From contig CAZRCZ010000030.1 in the NCBI GenBank assembly GCA_964598765.1, positions 1 through 36,666 on the forward strand: a stretch of DNA of 36,666 nucleotides, in the 5' to 3' direction. The DNA comes from CAZRCZ01 sp964598765 (GTDB lineage: Bacteria > Sumerlaeota > Sumerlaeia > MVZB01 > JAJFLK01). Within the stretch, counting starts at the first letter, position 1. Every line of letters begins with the position of its first letter. A model generated the notes under the pieces. That model had not been told where the DNA came from and did not search any database. It was given only the letters and a program-made list of their open reading frames with translations. Positions 7,878 through 15,581 of this stretch are shown here, in pieces. The position numbers and the translations under genes were made by a program.

Positions 7878-8125
7878 TTTGTCACCTCCTTATCGGCGAT
7901 GGCGCCGGATTGGGATGAACCATGCCGGAACTTTTCGCGGAAATCAACCCCTATTATGAAAAAATCGGCGACCCCTTTCCCAAGGGAAATCGTAAACTTT
8001 AAGTCCCTTCCTAACTTGATTGGAATTCATGGAAGTCGTTGTCCCAACGCCGAACGCTTGCAAGGCTTTCCCGCGTTGCATTATTCTCCGAACCGCTACG
8101 CCGATTTTTCAAGAAGGTGAAATGC
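7878..8125. other. Divergent spacer between SWIB and the PQQ lipoprotein
   Basis: This 248-nt spacer must carry promoters for both genes. It is AT-rich in the middle (7950-8020). CATAAT reads on the minus strand near 7953-7958, but no convincing -35 box is at the right distance. No RNA gene or repeat is recognised. Confidence 0.3.
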
Positions 8126-9991
8126 ATGCGTCGAATCTTCTGGCTATTTATCCTATTGATAACTTCATGCGGACGATTTCATTTCTCATCTCCAACCGAA
8201 CAGGACGGCGACTGGCCCGCGTGGGGACGCGAGCCGTCGGGCGGACGCTATTCCCCGCTGAAACAAGTCAACAAACAAAACGTCGCGCGATTGGAGCGGG
8301 CATGGACCTATCGCACCGGCGATCTCGGAAAGCAGGAGCCAGCCAAGTGGGTGTTTGAATGCACGCCGCTCGTGGCCGAGGGAAAATTGTTCCTCATCAC
8401 GCCCCTCTCGCGCGCCGTCGCTCTCGATCCGGTCACGGGCAAGGGGATTTGGTCGTTCGATTCGCATCTGGACCTGAAGGCCACCGGCGGACTTCTCTCA
8501 AGCCGGGGGGTCGCCTACTGGAAAAGCGGCGATCAAGGCCGCGTATTTCTCCCCGCGCAAGATGGAAGAATTTTTTCGCTCGACGCGAAGTCCGGCGAAC
8601 CCGATCCTGTGTTCGGTCAAGCGGGCGTCGTTGATCTGAAGGAAAGATTCGGCGTCGGGCGCGAGCTTCATCTGACCTCGCCTCCCTCAATCTATGGCGA
8701 TTTGCTCATTCAAGGATGCAGTATGCCCGACGGACCGGTGAAAATTCCGCACGTTCCCGTCATCGCGCTGAATATCCGAACCGGCGAGACCGTCTGGAAG
8801 TTCAACACCGTCCCGCAGGAGGGAGAATCGGGACGGGAGACGTGGGAGGGGGATTCGTGGCGCAATCGCGGCGGAGCCAACGTCTGGTCGGTGATGAGCG
8901 TGGACCCGGCGCGGGGCATGGTTTTTCTTCCGGCCACTTCGCCGACGTTTGATTTTTACGGCGCCGACCGTCGCGGCGACGATCTCTTCGCCAACTCCGT
9001 CATCGCGCTGGACGCTAAGACCGGCAAACGCCTCTGGCATTATCAGACCGTCCACCACGATCTTTGGGATTACGATCTTCCCGCGCAACCGGTTCTGGTT
9101 GATCTGAAACTCGGCGGCAAGAAAATCCCCGCCGTCGCGCAGGTGGGCAAAACGGGTTTCGTTTATCTCTTGAATCGGATCACGGGCGAGCCGATTTTCC
9201 CGATCGAGGAACGTCCCGTGCCGCCGAGCGACGTTCCGGGCGAATTCGCCTCGCCGACCCAACCGTTCCCGACCAAGCCTCCGGCCTTCACCACGCAGGG
9301 ATTGACCGAGGATCGGCTGAGCAATCTTGACGCGGCGACGCGCGAATTTGTTCTCGAGGAATTTCGCCACTATCGCTCCGAGGGAATTTTCACGCCCCCC
9401 TCGATTCGGGGGAGCGTCAACTTTCCCGGCTTTCACGGCGGAGCGAATTGGTCCGCCGCCGCGTTCGATCCGACGACCGGACGGCTCTACGTCAACTCGA
9501 CCGAGATGGCCTGTCTGCAAACCCTCTTCGAGACGCCGGGAGGAAATTTCAAATACGCGAACCGGGGCTACGTCCGATTGCGCGATCAAAACGGCTATCC
9601 CGCCAACGCGCCGCCTTGGGGACAACTCAGCGCAATTGACCTGAACATGGGGGAGATCGTCTGGCAAAAACCGCTCGGCGAATTCGACGAATTGACCCGG
9701 CGCGGCATCCCGCCGACGGGTCAGGAAAATTTCGGCGGACCGACCGTCACGGCAGGCGGACTCGTTTTCATCGCTTCAACGATGGACGCCAAGCTTCGCG
9801 CCTATGACAAAGACTCGGGGAAGATTTTGCTTTCAGCTCCACTCGACTCGGCGGGCTACGCCGCTCCCATCACCTATCTCGGAGCCGACGGCAGGCAATA
9901 CGTCGTCATCTGCGCGGGAGGAGGCGGCAAGCTCAACACTCCCAAAGGGGACGCCGTGGTCGCTTTCGCCTTGCCTGAAAAATCGAAATAA
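8126..9991 (+). CDS. PQQ-dependent dehydrogenase-like lipoprotein (membrane glucose dehydrogenase type propeller)
   Basis: I chose the ATG at 8126 because AAGGTGA lies 5 nt upstream and the next residues (MRRIFWLFILLITSCGRF) are a lipoprotein signal with the modified cysteine at 15. That gives 621 residues. The mature protein is an eight-blade quinoprotein propeller: DWPAWGREPSGGRYSPL at the start, the family signature HHDLWDYDLPAQPVL, PVPPSDVPGEFASPTQPFP, and FPGFHGGANWSAAAFDP. Such enzymes oxidise sugars or polyols and pass electrons to quinone or cytochrome. No cytochrome c domain is seen and no pqq synthesis gene is nearby, so the cofactor may be made elsewhere or imported. The substrate is not predictable from sequence alone. 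Confidence 0.85.
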   Translation: MRRIFWLFILLITSCGRFHFSSPTEQDGDWPAWGREPSGGRYSPLKQVNKQNVARLERAWTYRTGDLGKQEPAKWVFECTPLVAEGKLFLITPLSRAVALDPVTGKGIWSFDSHLDLKATGGLLSSRGVAYWKSGDQGRVFLPAQDGRIFSLDAKSGEPDPVFGQAGVVDLKERFGVGRELHLTSPPSIYGDLLIQGCSMPDGPVKIPHVPVIALNIRTGETVWKFNTVPQEGESGRETWEGDSWRNRGGANVWSVMSVDPARGMVFLPATSPTFDFYGADRRGDDLFANSVIALDAKTGKRLWHYQTVHHDLWDYDLPAQPVLVDLKLGGKKIPAVAQVGKTGFVYLLNRITGEPIFPIEERPVPPSDVPGEFASPTQPFPTKPPAFTTQGLTEDRLSNLDAATREFVLEEFRHYRSEGIFTPPSIRGSVNFPGFHGGANWSAAAFDPTTGRLYVNSTEMACLQTLFETPGGNFKYANRGYVRLRDQNGYPANAPPWGQLSAIDLNMGEIVWQKPLGEFDELTRRGIPPTGQENFGGPTVTAGGLVFIASTMDAKLRAYDKDSGKILLSAPLDSAGYAAPITYLGADGRQYVVICAGGGGKLNTPKGDAVVAFALPEKSK

Positions 9992-10000
9992 GCCCGCCCC

Positions 10001-10035
10001 AAAAAAAAAAGAGAGGCGCGCTGTCGCGCCTCTCT
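10001..10035 (-). terminator. Rho-independent terminator shared by converging genes
   Basis: A perfect 10-bp stem (GAGAGGCGCG/CGCGCCTCTC, loop CTGT, 10011-10034) is followed on the minus strand by a run of ten T. It ends the four-repeat protein gene. On the plus strand it lies 19 nt past the dehydrogenase stop, but the following T-run is poor. Confidence 0.9.
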
Positions 10036-10082
10036 CGGTTGTTTGTGTTTTTCGCATCTCTTCGCCGAGACGCTTTTTTTCA

Positions 10083-11681
10083 TCAAGCCGCTTCGCAACA
10101 GCCCTTGCATCCGGCGCTTCCCTTGCATCCGGGACCGCAGTTGGGCTTCTTGCAACATCCGGCCGAAGCGGACGCCGCGGGAGCGGCAGGAGGAGCCGAA
10201 GCCGCGGGCTTGGCCGCAGGAGTCTTGGTTCCCTTGAGCGGCAATTCCATATCCTGCCCCTCGAGCGAAACCTTGACCGATCCTTCGATCTTGTCGCCGG
10301 CCGCCGATCCTTTGAACTCCAAAGGAACCTGCGCGCCGTTGAACTCGACTTGCGTCTTGAAGCTGAGCGCGTTGCCTTGAAGCGTGATGGAATCAATTTT
10401 CGCGTCTCCCAACTCCGTCGTGAGCTGGCCGCTGAACTTGCCCCCTTCGCCCGCCGCGATCACGACGTCGGCTTGGCTGGCCGCGCCCTCGGGAGTCTGG
10501 ACTTCGAGGTGCCATTTGCCCGGCAGGTCAATCGGGCCGCTCAAACCCTTTTTGCGCGATCCCTCCAAGGGAAGCTCCATTTCCTGCCCCTCGAAGTTGA
10601 GTTTGACGATTCCCTTGATCTTGTCGCCGCCGCTGGAGCCTTTGAAGCTGATCGGAACCATCGTTCCGCCAAAGTCAACCTGCGCCGCGAAATCCACCTT
10701 GTTCCCGTCCACATTGATTGCAGTGACCTCGATTTTGCCGAGTTCGGTGGTCAGGCTGGCGCTGAGTTTGCCTCCGTCCCCCGACTTGATTTCAATTTCT
10801 CCCTCGTTGGTCGCGCCGTCCGGGGTTTGAACCGTCATCTTCCATCCTCCGGCCAGATTCACCGGACCGGTCAAAATCTCCATCGCCGGAGCGGCCGGAG
10901 CGGGAGCGGCTCCCGCAAGTTCGGCGACTTTCTTGCCGGTGATCTTGGCGGCCGCGCCGGAATCGCTGTTAAACGTTCCGGTGAGCGACGTTCCGTCAAC
11001 CTTGCCGTCGAATTTCAACGCCAAAGCTTGGTCGTTCACCTTGAGGTCGAGGTCGAAGCTAAGCTTGCCTGCGTCGCATTTCATGTTTTTCGCGGGGAAC
11101 TTGCCGTAGTCGGCCTCGTAGGTCCCGTTCATTTTGTCGTCAATGGTGAGCTTGCGTTTGTTGACGCCGAGTTGCGAATCCACCGTCAATTCCCAAACGC
11201 CCGGAAGGCCCGGTTTGACCTCGGCGGGCTTGGCGGCGTCGGCCTTCGGGGCTTCCGCCGGTTTGGGCGCGTCGGGCTTGGGAGCCGCCGCGGCCACTCG
11301 CGCGCCGTTGGCTTCCATGTCTCCCATCGGTGTCGTGAACTTGCCGGTGATCTTGTCTCCCTCGACGGTTCCCGCGTAATCGAGATCGAACGTTTGATCT
11401 TGGAACTTGACCGTGCGGGTGAAGGTGATCTTGTTCCCCTCGCACTTGATCTTGGTCAGGACGTTTTCGCCCCGCTGACTGGACCACATCCCGGCCAGCG
11501 CGCCGTCCTTCATTTCAAAATGGAGTTTGGCCGGGATCAGATTGCCCTGATAATCGAGCTTCATGTCCCAATCGCCGAGGACTCCGTCGGCGCGCGCCAT
11601 GGCCGCCGCGAATATAAATGTCGTGATGCAGGCGAGAATCGCGCGGATTCCCCCCCGCCGTGTTTTAATCGTCGTGCCCAT
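10083..11681 (-). CDS. Exported four-repeat beta-barrel-like protein with cysteine-rich tail
   Basis: I chose the ATG at 11681 because AAGGGAG lies upstream; it is followed by a signal peptide (IRAILACITTFIFAAAMARA), giving 532 residues. Four units of roughly 95 residues follow. Each runs G-x-W-(D/E/K/H)-(M/L)-x-(L/V)-(D/Q), then GKLSA/GKFSG..TTELG, a core ending FKG, then GDKI-G and LEGQ-MELPL. They look like small antiparallel barrels of lipocalin or avidin type. Ala/Pro-rich linkers (PKPDAPKPAEAPKADAAKPA) separate some of them. The last 25 residues hold seven cysteines (GCCKKPNCGPGCKG...GCKGCC), a likely metal-binding or disulfide tail. No known family is recognised; its role outside the cytoplasm is unknown. 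Confidence 0.8.
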   Translation of the reverse strand: MGTTIKTRRGGIRAILACITTFIFAAAMARADGVLGDWDMKLDYQGNLIPAKLHFEMKDGALAGMWSSQRGENVLTKIKCEGNKITFTRTVKFQDQTFDLDYAGTVEGDKITGKFTTPMGDMEANGARVAAAAPKPDAPKPAEAPKADAAKPAEVKPGLPGVWELTVDSQLGVNKRKLTIDDKMNGTYEADYGKFPAKNMKCDAGKLSFDLDLKVNDQALALKFDGKVDGTSLTGTFNSDSGAAAKITGKKVAELAGAAPAPAAPAMEILTGPVNLAGGWKMTVQTPDGATNEGEIEIKSGDGGKLSASLTTELGKIEVTAINVDGNKVDFAAQVDFGGTMVPISFKGSSGGDKIKGIVKLNFEGQEMELPLEGSRKKGLSGPIDLPGKWHLEVQTPEGAASQADVVIAAGEGGKFSGQLTTELGDAKIDSITLQGNALSFKTQVEFNGAQVPLEFKGSAAGDKIEGSVKVSLEGQDMELPLKGTKTPAAKPAASAPPAAPAASASAGCCKKPNCGPGCKGSAGCKGCCEAA

Positions 11682-11714
11682 CGAATTTGCTCCCTTCAAT
11701 TGATTGCGTCTCAT

Positions 11715-11978
11715 GCAAGACGCATGAATCTTGATCCCTCAAATTTCCTTGCTCCCGCCGGAGTGTGAAGATCAGAGAGGATTGCAGGCGTGTCTTAGAC
11801 TTGCTCTTCCGCCTTGACGGAAACCATCTTGCTCCCCCGCCCGCATCGTGTCAAGCGGGGATTGTCGTCAAATGAAAACCAAACAAATGCAACCCCGTCA
11901 TTTCCCGCGAAAAACGCGAAATACACGAAAAAAATTTCGCGCGCTTCGCGTGGTTCGCGGGCTAATCAGACGAATTCA
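11715..11978. repeat. Spacer with imperfect CGCGAA-type inverted repeat
   Basis: No gene is seen. 11904-11911 and 11954-11961 (CCCGCGAA/TTCGCGGG) flank an inner CGCGAAA...TTTCGCG pair, forming a likely hairpin. The sequence belongs to the same dispersed CACGAAA/CGCGAAG family as 12513-12573. Confidence 0.55.
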
Positions 11979-12470
11979 TCACGCTTCCAGATTTTTGAGG
12001 AACTTCAAGAACCCGGAAACCAACCCGGCCAGACGCGAAAAGATAAAGCCATAAACGATCAACGCGATCCACAATTGCAATCCGTCCCCGGCCGCGTGAC
12101 CCGCCAGACCGCCGACCAAGATGCCGTAAATCCAGCCCAACTCGTTGATCAATTCATCCTTGGAGCGTTTTTGCTCCAATTCCAAAACCCATCCGCTCAG
12201 CCAACCCATCGTCGCGCCGATGGCGGCCCCGGACATTCCGCCGAGGACATTGCCGATTCCCGCGCCAATGATCGCCAACCCCGGCTTGCCGCGCGTCGCG
12301 GAACCGAAAAGAACGGCCACGACCGCCAACGCCACGCTGGACGACGCGCACGCCCAACTCAGAATCACCAAGAGTAAAACCGCGATCGGGCGAAAATTCT
12401 CCACGACGAACGGCGGAAACCAATCGTCGGATTCATCCAAGGATGAAATTGAATTTTTATGAGTTTCCAT
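11979..12470 (-). CDS. Small integral membrane protein of unknown function
   Basis: The 163-residue protein has an acidic N-terminus of about 25 residues, then two adjacent hydrophobic helices (PIAVLLLVILSWACASSS, VALAVVAVLFG), a glycine-rich segment with GxxxG spacing (GLAIIGAGIGNVLGGMSGAAIGA) and two more hydrophobic segments near the C-terminus (WIYGILVGGLAGHAA, LWIALIVYGFIFSRLA). AAGGAGG lies 7 nt before the ATG, a clear ribosome-binding site. No family is recognised. It could be a small membrane scaffold or channel-like protein; nothing in the sequence decides this. Confidence 0.75.
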   Translation of the reverse strand: METHKNSISSLDESDDWFPPFVVENFRPIAVLLLVILSWACASSSVALAVVAVLFGSATRGKPGLAIIGAGIGNVLGGMSGAAIGATMGWLSGWVLELEQKRSKDELINELGWIYGILVGGLAGHAAGDGLQLWIALIVYGFIFSRLAGLVSGFLKFLKNLEA

Positions 12471-12512
12471 GATGACGCCTCCTTGAAATCTCCGGAAGAA
12501 TCAAACACAACG

Positions 12513-12573
12513 ACACGAGGAAGACGCAAAGGAACACAAAGAAGGACTTCGCGCCTCCTTTGTGCCTTCGTGT
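12513..12573. repeat. Imperfect inverted repeat of the CACAAAGG/CACGAAGG family
   Basis: ACACGAGG at the left answers CCTTCGTGT at the right, with AAAGGAACACAAAG and CCTCCTTTGTG between. It lies between the membrane protein and the PQQ-propeller gene and would form a long imperfect hairpin. Confidence 0.55.
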
Positions 12574-12594
12574 TTAATCTTCAACTGCCCGGTA

Positions 12595-13869
12595 TTATTT
12601 CCGTTCCCGCAGGTCAAGGCAAGCCAAAGTATTTTCATTTCGCAAATAAAGAAGTCCGTGCGACAGGACCGGAGGAATCCAACAGGGATATTGAAGGACG
12701 CGCACGCGCGCTTTCTCTATGTAGCGTTCCGGGTTGACTTCAATCAGAGCGAGGTCGCCCCGTTCGCCGATGGCGATCAAATGACCTTCGACCATGACGA
12801 ACGACGCCCGGCCCAACCCCTGATCGGCGGTCCACTTCACGTCTCCCGTCTTGAAATCAATGCAACGGAAATTCGATCCGGCTTCGTGGCGTCCATCCAT
12901 GCCGTAGAGAAACCCGCCGCGATAAACGCTCGTCGCCCAGTGATTTTGCATCGCGGTCTTGCTCTGCCAGAGGACTTTGAATCCATCCGGTTCCAATTTC
13001 AGTTCCGCCGAGCCGACGCCGTAGGTCGCCGAAAGAAAAACCGCGTCGTCCACCAATACGGGCGTCGCGGCGTTGACCGATTCGTAGGTTTTGGAACGGA
13101 AAGGAAATCGGTAGATTTCCTTTCCCGTGGCGGTTTCGACGCCGACGAACGCGTCGCGAGTGAGGAAAAGTCCAAGACGCTTGCCTTGGACCGTCCGCAC
13201 AATCGGAGTCGAATAGCCCGCCTCGTCGTTGCCGGTTTTCCAAACCGTTTCGCCCGTCTGCTTTTTGAGACCGACGATTCCGGCCCCGTTGGTCGCGCCG
13301 ACGTTGATGAGAATGAGACCGCCGTCAAGGACCGGAGCCGTTCCCGCGCCGAAAAATCCCTGCGGCACGCCGAAATCCTTGTTAAGCGGTCTCTGCCAAA
13401 CCAATTTGCCCGTCTCAAATTCGAGGCAGGTCAAGACTCCTTCCGCTCCGTAGGAATAAACTCGGTCGCCGTCAATCGTCGCCGAGGAGCGTGGACCGTT
13501 GTTGTAGCCGTAGCGGTCCTCGTAATGCGTCGGATAGGGAAATTTCCAAATCGTTTCGCCCGTCGCCGATTTCAGACATTCGATAATTTCCTCATCCTTG
13601 ACGCGATGAAAGATTACGGTCCTCCCGCGCGAAGTCACCGGCGCGCTGTAGGCATTGCCGACGCGCCTTGCCCAGACAACGGGCGGACCTTTTTCCGGCC
13701 AGACTTTCAGGATTCCCGTTTCGAGCGAGGTTCCGTCTTGGCGCGGACCGAGAAAGCACGGCCAATCCTCGCCAGAGGATTCTTCCGCTCCACCACGGAC
13801 CAATGTCGCAAACACAACCGCCACGCAAAATGCGAAGGGAATACCGCAATTGGTTCTTCGACGCCGCAT
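12595..13869 (-). CDS. Exported PQQ-like (WD/outer-membrane-assembly type) beta-propeller protein
   Basis: The open frame could begin further upstream, but the ATG at 13869 is followed directly by a signal peptide (MRRRRTNCGIPFAFCVAVVFATLVRGG), so I start there: 424 residues. The mature part opens with DWPCFLGPRQDGTSLETG, a common start of periplasmic PQQ_2-domain propellers. It carries repeats of the type GETIWKFPYP, GKLVWQRPL, GETVWKTG and GDVKWTADQG. Such proteins often bind no PQQ and act as scaffolds or as unassigned periplasmic proteins; the catalytic residues of dehydrogenases are not evident. It is unrelated in detail to the dehydrogenase-type lipoprotein at 8126. Confidence 0.8.
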   Translation of the reverse strand: MRRRRTNCGIPFAFCVAVVFATLVRGGAEESSGEDWPCFLGPRQDGTSLETGILKVWPEKGPPVVWARRVGNAYSAPVTSRGRTVIFHRVKDEEIIECLKSATGETIWKFPYPTHYEDRYGYNNGPRSSATIDGDRVYSYGAEGVLTCLEFETGKLVWQRPLNKDFGVPQGFFGAGTAPVLDGGLILINVGATNGAGIVGLKKQTGETVWKTGNDEAGYSTPIVRTVQGKRLGLFLTRDAFVGVETATGKEIYRFPFRSKTYESVNAATPVLVDDAVFLSATYGVGSAELKLEPDGFKVLWQSKTAMQNHWATSVYRGGFLYGMDGRHEAGSNFRCIDFKTGDVKWTADQGLGRASFVMVEGHLIAIGERGDLALIEVNPERYIEKARVRVLQYPCWIPPVLSHGLLYLRNENTLACLDLRERK

Positions 13870-13946
13870 GAGGGGTAGTCCTAACTCAACGGCGGAAATT
13901 GTCAAGCGCCATGTTGGGAAACCGCGCCGGACGCGCCCGATTTTGC

Positions 13947-13976
13947 TTGACGGGCTTACCCGTGGTCGTCTATCTT
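13947..13976 (+). promoter_or_regulatory. Promoter of higBA
   Basis: TTGACG (13947-13952) and TATCTT (13971-13976) are 18 bp apart. The start of transcription would fall near 13983, only about three bases before the higB ATG at 13986, so the transcript may be nearly leaderless. Confidence 0.55.
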
Positions 13977-13984
13977 TCATAGAC
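13968..13984 (+). promoter_or_regulatory. Palindromic operator overlapping the higBA promoter
   Basis: GTCTAT-CTTTC-ATAGAC is a perfect 6-bp inverted repeat covering the -10 box and probable start site, where HigA-type antitoxins bind to repress their own operon. A second perfect pair, ACGGG-CTTA-CCCGT, lies at 13950-13963 in the promoter spacer. Confidence 0.65.
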
Positions 13985-13985
13985 A

Positions 13986-14294
13986 ATGCGGGTGATCGCA
14001 CCCAAACGCCTGAAGGAGTTCTGGACCCTTCACCCCGAAGCGGAGGGTCCGTTGAAACGCTGGTTGCGTATCGCCGAGTGCACCGTTTGGCAAGATTCAG
14101 CCGAACTTCGACGGACGTTTCCCCATGCCGACTTGATTGAAGTCGCCAGCGGCAACCGGGTTTGGGTATTCAACGTCGGAGGCAATAATTTTCGTCTGGT
14201 CACGGCGATCCATTTCGACCGGGGCAGGGTCTTTATTCTCAGGATTCTGACCCATGCGGAATATGACACGGGTCGTTGGAAGGAAGGTCTATGA
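13986..14294 (+). CDS. higB: HigB-family mRNA interferase toxin
   Basis: HigB toxins cut mRNA, usually at the ribosome, and are held inactive by HigA. The 102-residue protein shows the family pattern of the HigB (RelE-fold) group: a W near residue 35, LRRTFPHADLIEV, then VWVFNVGGNNFRLVTAIHF and the C-terminal ILTHAEYD. No ribosome-binding site is visible, which fits a near-leaderless transcript. The stop overlaps the antitoxin start as ATGA, so the two are coupled. Toxin-first order is the normal one for higBA. Confidence 0.9.
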   Translation: MRVIAPKRLKEFWTLHPEAEGPLKRWLRIAECTVWQDSAELRRTFPHADLIEVASGNRVWVFNVGGNNFRLVTAIHFDRGRVFILRILTHAEYDTGRWKEGL

Positions 14295-14722
14295 ATACTG
14301 CATCAACAGCAAAACTGCCCGGGGATTGGGGCGAATTGAATCGCCTCTTCCCTCTGCGCCCGATCCGCGACGAGGAACGCCATGAGCGGGCTTTGAAAAT
14401 TTTGGACCGATTGGCCGTTGCCGAAAAACGAAGCCGCGATCAAGAAGATTATTTGGAGTCCCTGAGCAACCTCATGGAAACCTACGAGCGCGAACATCAT
14501 CGCACTGACACCGCGCCGCTCGATCCGGCGGGAACGCTTCGGTTCCTGATGGAGCAACATGGTTGGAACGGCTCGGATTTGGGACGGTTTTTGGGAACCC
14601 GAACCTTGGGTCCGGAGCTGGTGCGGGGAAAAAAGGAACTGAGCAAAACCCACATCGCCAAGCTCGCCAAACACTTTGGCGTCAACCCGGGGGTGTTCAT
14701 AGACTTGCGCAAGGGGGATTAG
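14291..14722 (+). CDS. higA: HigA-type antitoxin with XRE helix-turn-helix
   Basis: I chose the ATG at 14291 because it overlaps the toxin stop (ATGA) and AAGGAAGG precedes it; this gives 143 residues. An upstream in-frame start at 14276 is possible. The N-terminal half is charged and helical. The C-terminal part (about 80-140) is a Cro/CI-type helix-turn-helix (LRFLMEQHGWNGSDLGRFLG, then LSKTHIAKLAKHFGVNPGVFI). It should neutralise HigB and repress the operon through the palindrome at 13968-13984. Confidence 0.88.
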   Translation: MNTASTAKLPGDWGELNRLFPLRPIRDEERHERALKILDRLAVAEKRSRDQEDYLESLSNLMETYEREHHRTDTAPLDPAGTLRFLMEQHGWNGSDLGRFLGTRTLGPELVRGKKELSKTHIAKLAKHFGVNPGVFIDLRKGD

Positions 14723-14799
14723 AGTCGCCTTGTCGAGCCCTCTTTTCACGAATGAAAGACAAGAAACCCGAGCCGCGACCCATCAAGGTTCAAGAATAA

Positions 14800-14874
14800 T
14801 GGAGCGCCTGACGGGAATTGAACCCGTATCTTCGGCTTGGAAGGCCGAAGCACTAACCGTTGTGCTACAGGCGC
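14800..14874 (-). tRNA. tRNA-Gly(TCC)
   Basis: The minus strand folds as a full cloverleaf. The acceptor stem is GCGCCTG/CAGGCGC, the anticodon loop CTTCCAA gives anticodon TCC, and the T-arm ACGGG-TTCAATT-CCCGT is intact. The discriminator is T, and CCA is encoded at 14802-14800. Confidence 0.95.
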
Positions 14875-14895
14875 CCGTGGGTTCCGTCTCCCACC

Positions 14896-14924
14896 ATAGG
14901 ACTTTGAGTGGCGATTGAAGTCAA
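14896..14924 (-). promoter_or_regulatory. Possible promoter of tRNA-Gly
   Basis: TTGACT (minus strand, 14924-14919) is followed after 17 bp by TCCTAT (14901-14896). The -35 box is good and the -10 box weak. The predicted start is about 15 nt before the tRNA 5' end. Confidence 0.45.
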
Positions 14925-15027
14925 CTTTTTTTGATCGTCCGCCGAAAAACATCACGCAAGCCGCCTCGAGACTGCCATTGACCCTTTTGCGCTCCGGCGA
15001 GAGAATCGCCTTTGAAGGAGAAACCTT

Positions 15028-15516
15028 ATGAACCGACGCCGACGAGTTTTTGCCATCCAAGCTCTGCCTATCTTCTTGGGAGTTCTGTTGGCGGGGGCTT
15101 GCTCAAGAGGAAAAGAGAAAACCAAGGGCGAACTTCCGGCGGCTCAGCCTCCCAAACCGCAAGACCCGTTTTCCCGATCCCAAGTTGACGTCGGCTTGGT
15201 GGCGTTGGAGCAGGGAAGCGAATTGCGCATCACGATCGAAAACAAAACGGCGAATTCGCTTCTTATAGGGCCGAAGAATTTCGGCATCATTGTCGTGGGC
15301 AAGAAAGACCTATTCAAGTTTCCGGAAATCGCGCCGAAGTTTCCCGTTCAGAAACTCAATTCGCACGAGCAGGTCGTCGGCCTGCTTCCGTTGGGGGAAA
15401 TGGCGGGCAACGCGGCAGGGGCGCGGTTGGTTTTCGACCATGGAGCCGATTGTCAACCGGCCATGGCTTTGATCAAATCCGCCACTGCCGCCGTCAACGT
15501 CGCGCCGCAAAATTAA
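15028..15516 (+). CDS. Putative lipoprotein of unknown function
   Basis: The 162-residue protein begins with a basic stretch and a hydrophobic segment ending LLAGAC, a lipoprotein signal with the cysteine at 25. A Pro/Lys-rich linker (GKEKTKGELPAAQPPKPQ) leads into one small domain (VDVGLVALEQGSELRITIEN and on) that looks like an immunoglobulin-type beta-sandwich. AAGGAG lies about 8 nt before the ATG. mreC starts 65 nt downstream on the same strand, so the gene may belong with the cell-shape genes. No family is recognised. Confidence 0.75.
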   Translation: MNRRRRVFAIQALPIFLGVLLAGACSRGKEKTKGELPAAQPPKPQDPFSRSQVDVGLVALEQGSELRITIENKTANSLLIGPKNFGIIVVGKKDLFKFPEIAPKFPVQKLNSHEQVVGLLPLGEMAGNAAGARLVFDHGADCQPAMALIKSATAAVNVAPQN

Positions 15517-15581
15517 GACGCAACCAGAGAATCGCCGATTGACCTTGCGCGTGGGATCCAACCCGGAAAGCGTTTTCCATC

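Noticed and set aside
9804..11768. 654-codon open frame on the plus strand opposite the four-repeat protein
   Set aside because: It is antisense to a gene with signal peptide, ribosome site and internal repeats; the translation is low in protein-like patterns and arises from GC-rich codon bias.
14730..14918. Short open frame over tRNA-Gly
   Set aside because: It is the translation of the tRNA complement and carries no gene signal.
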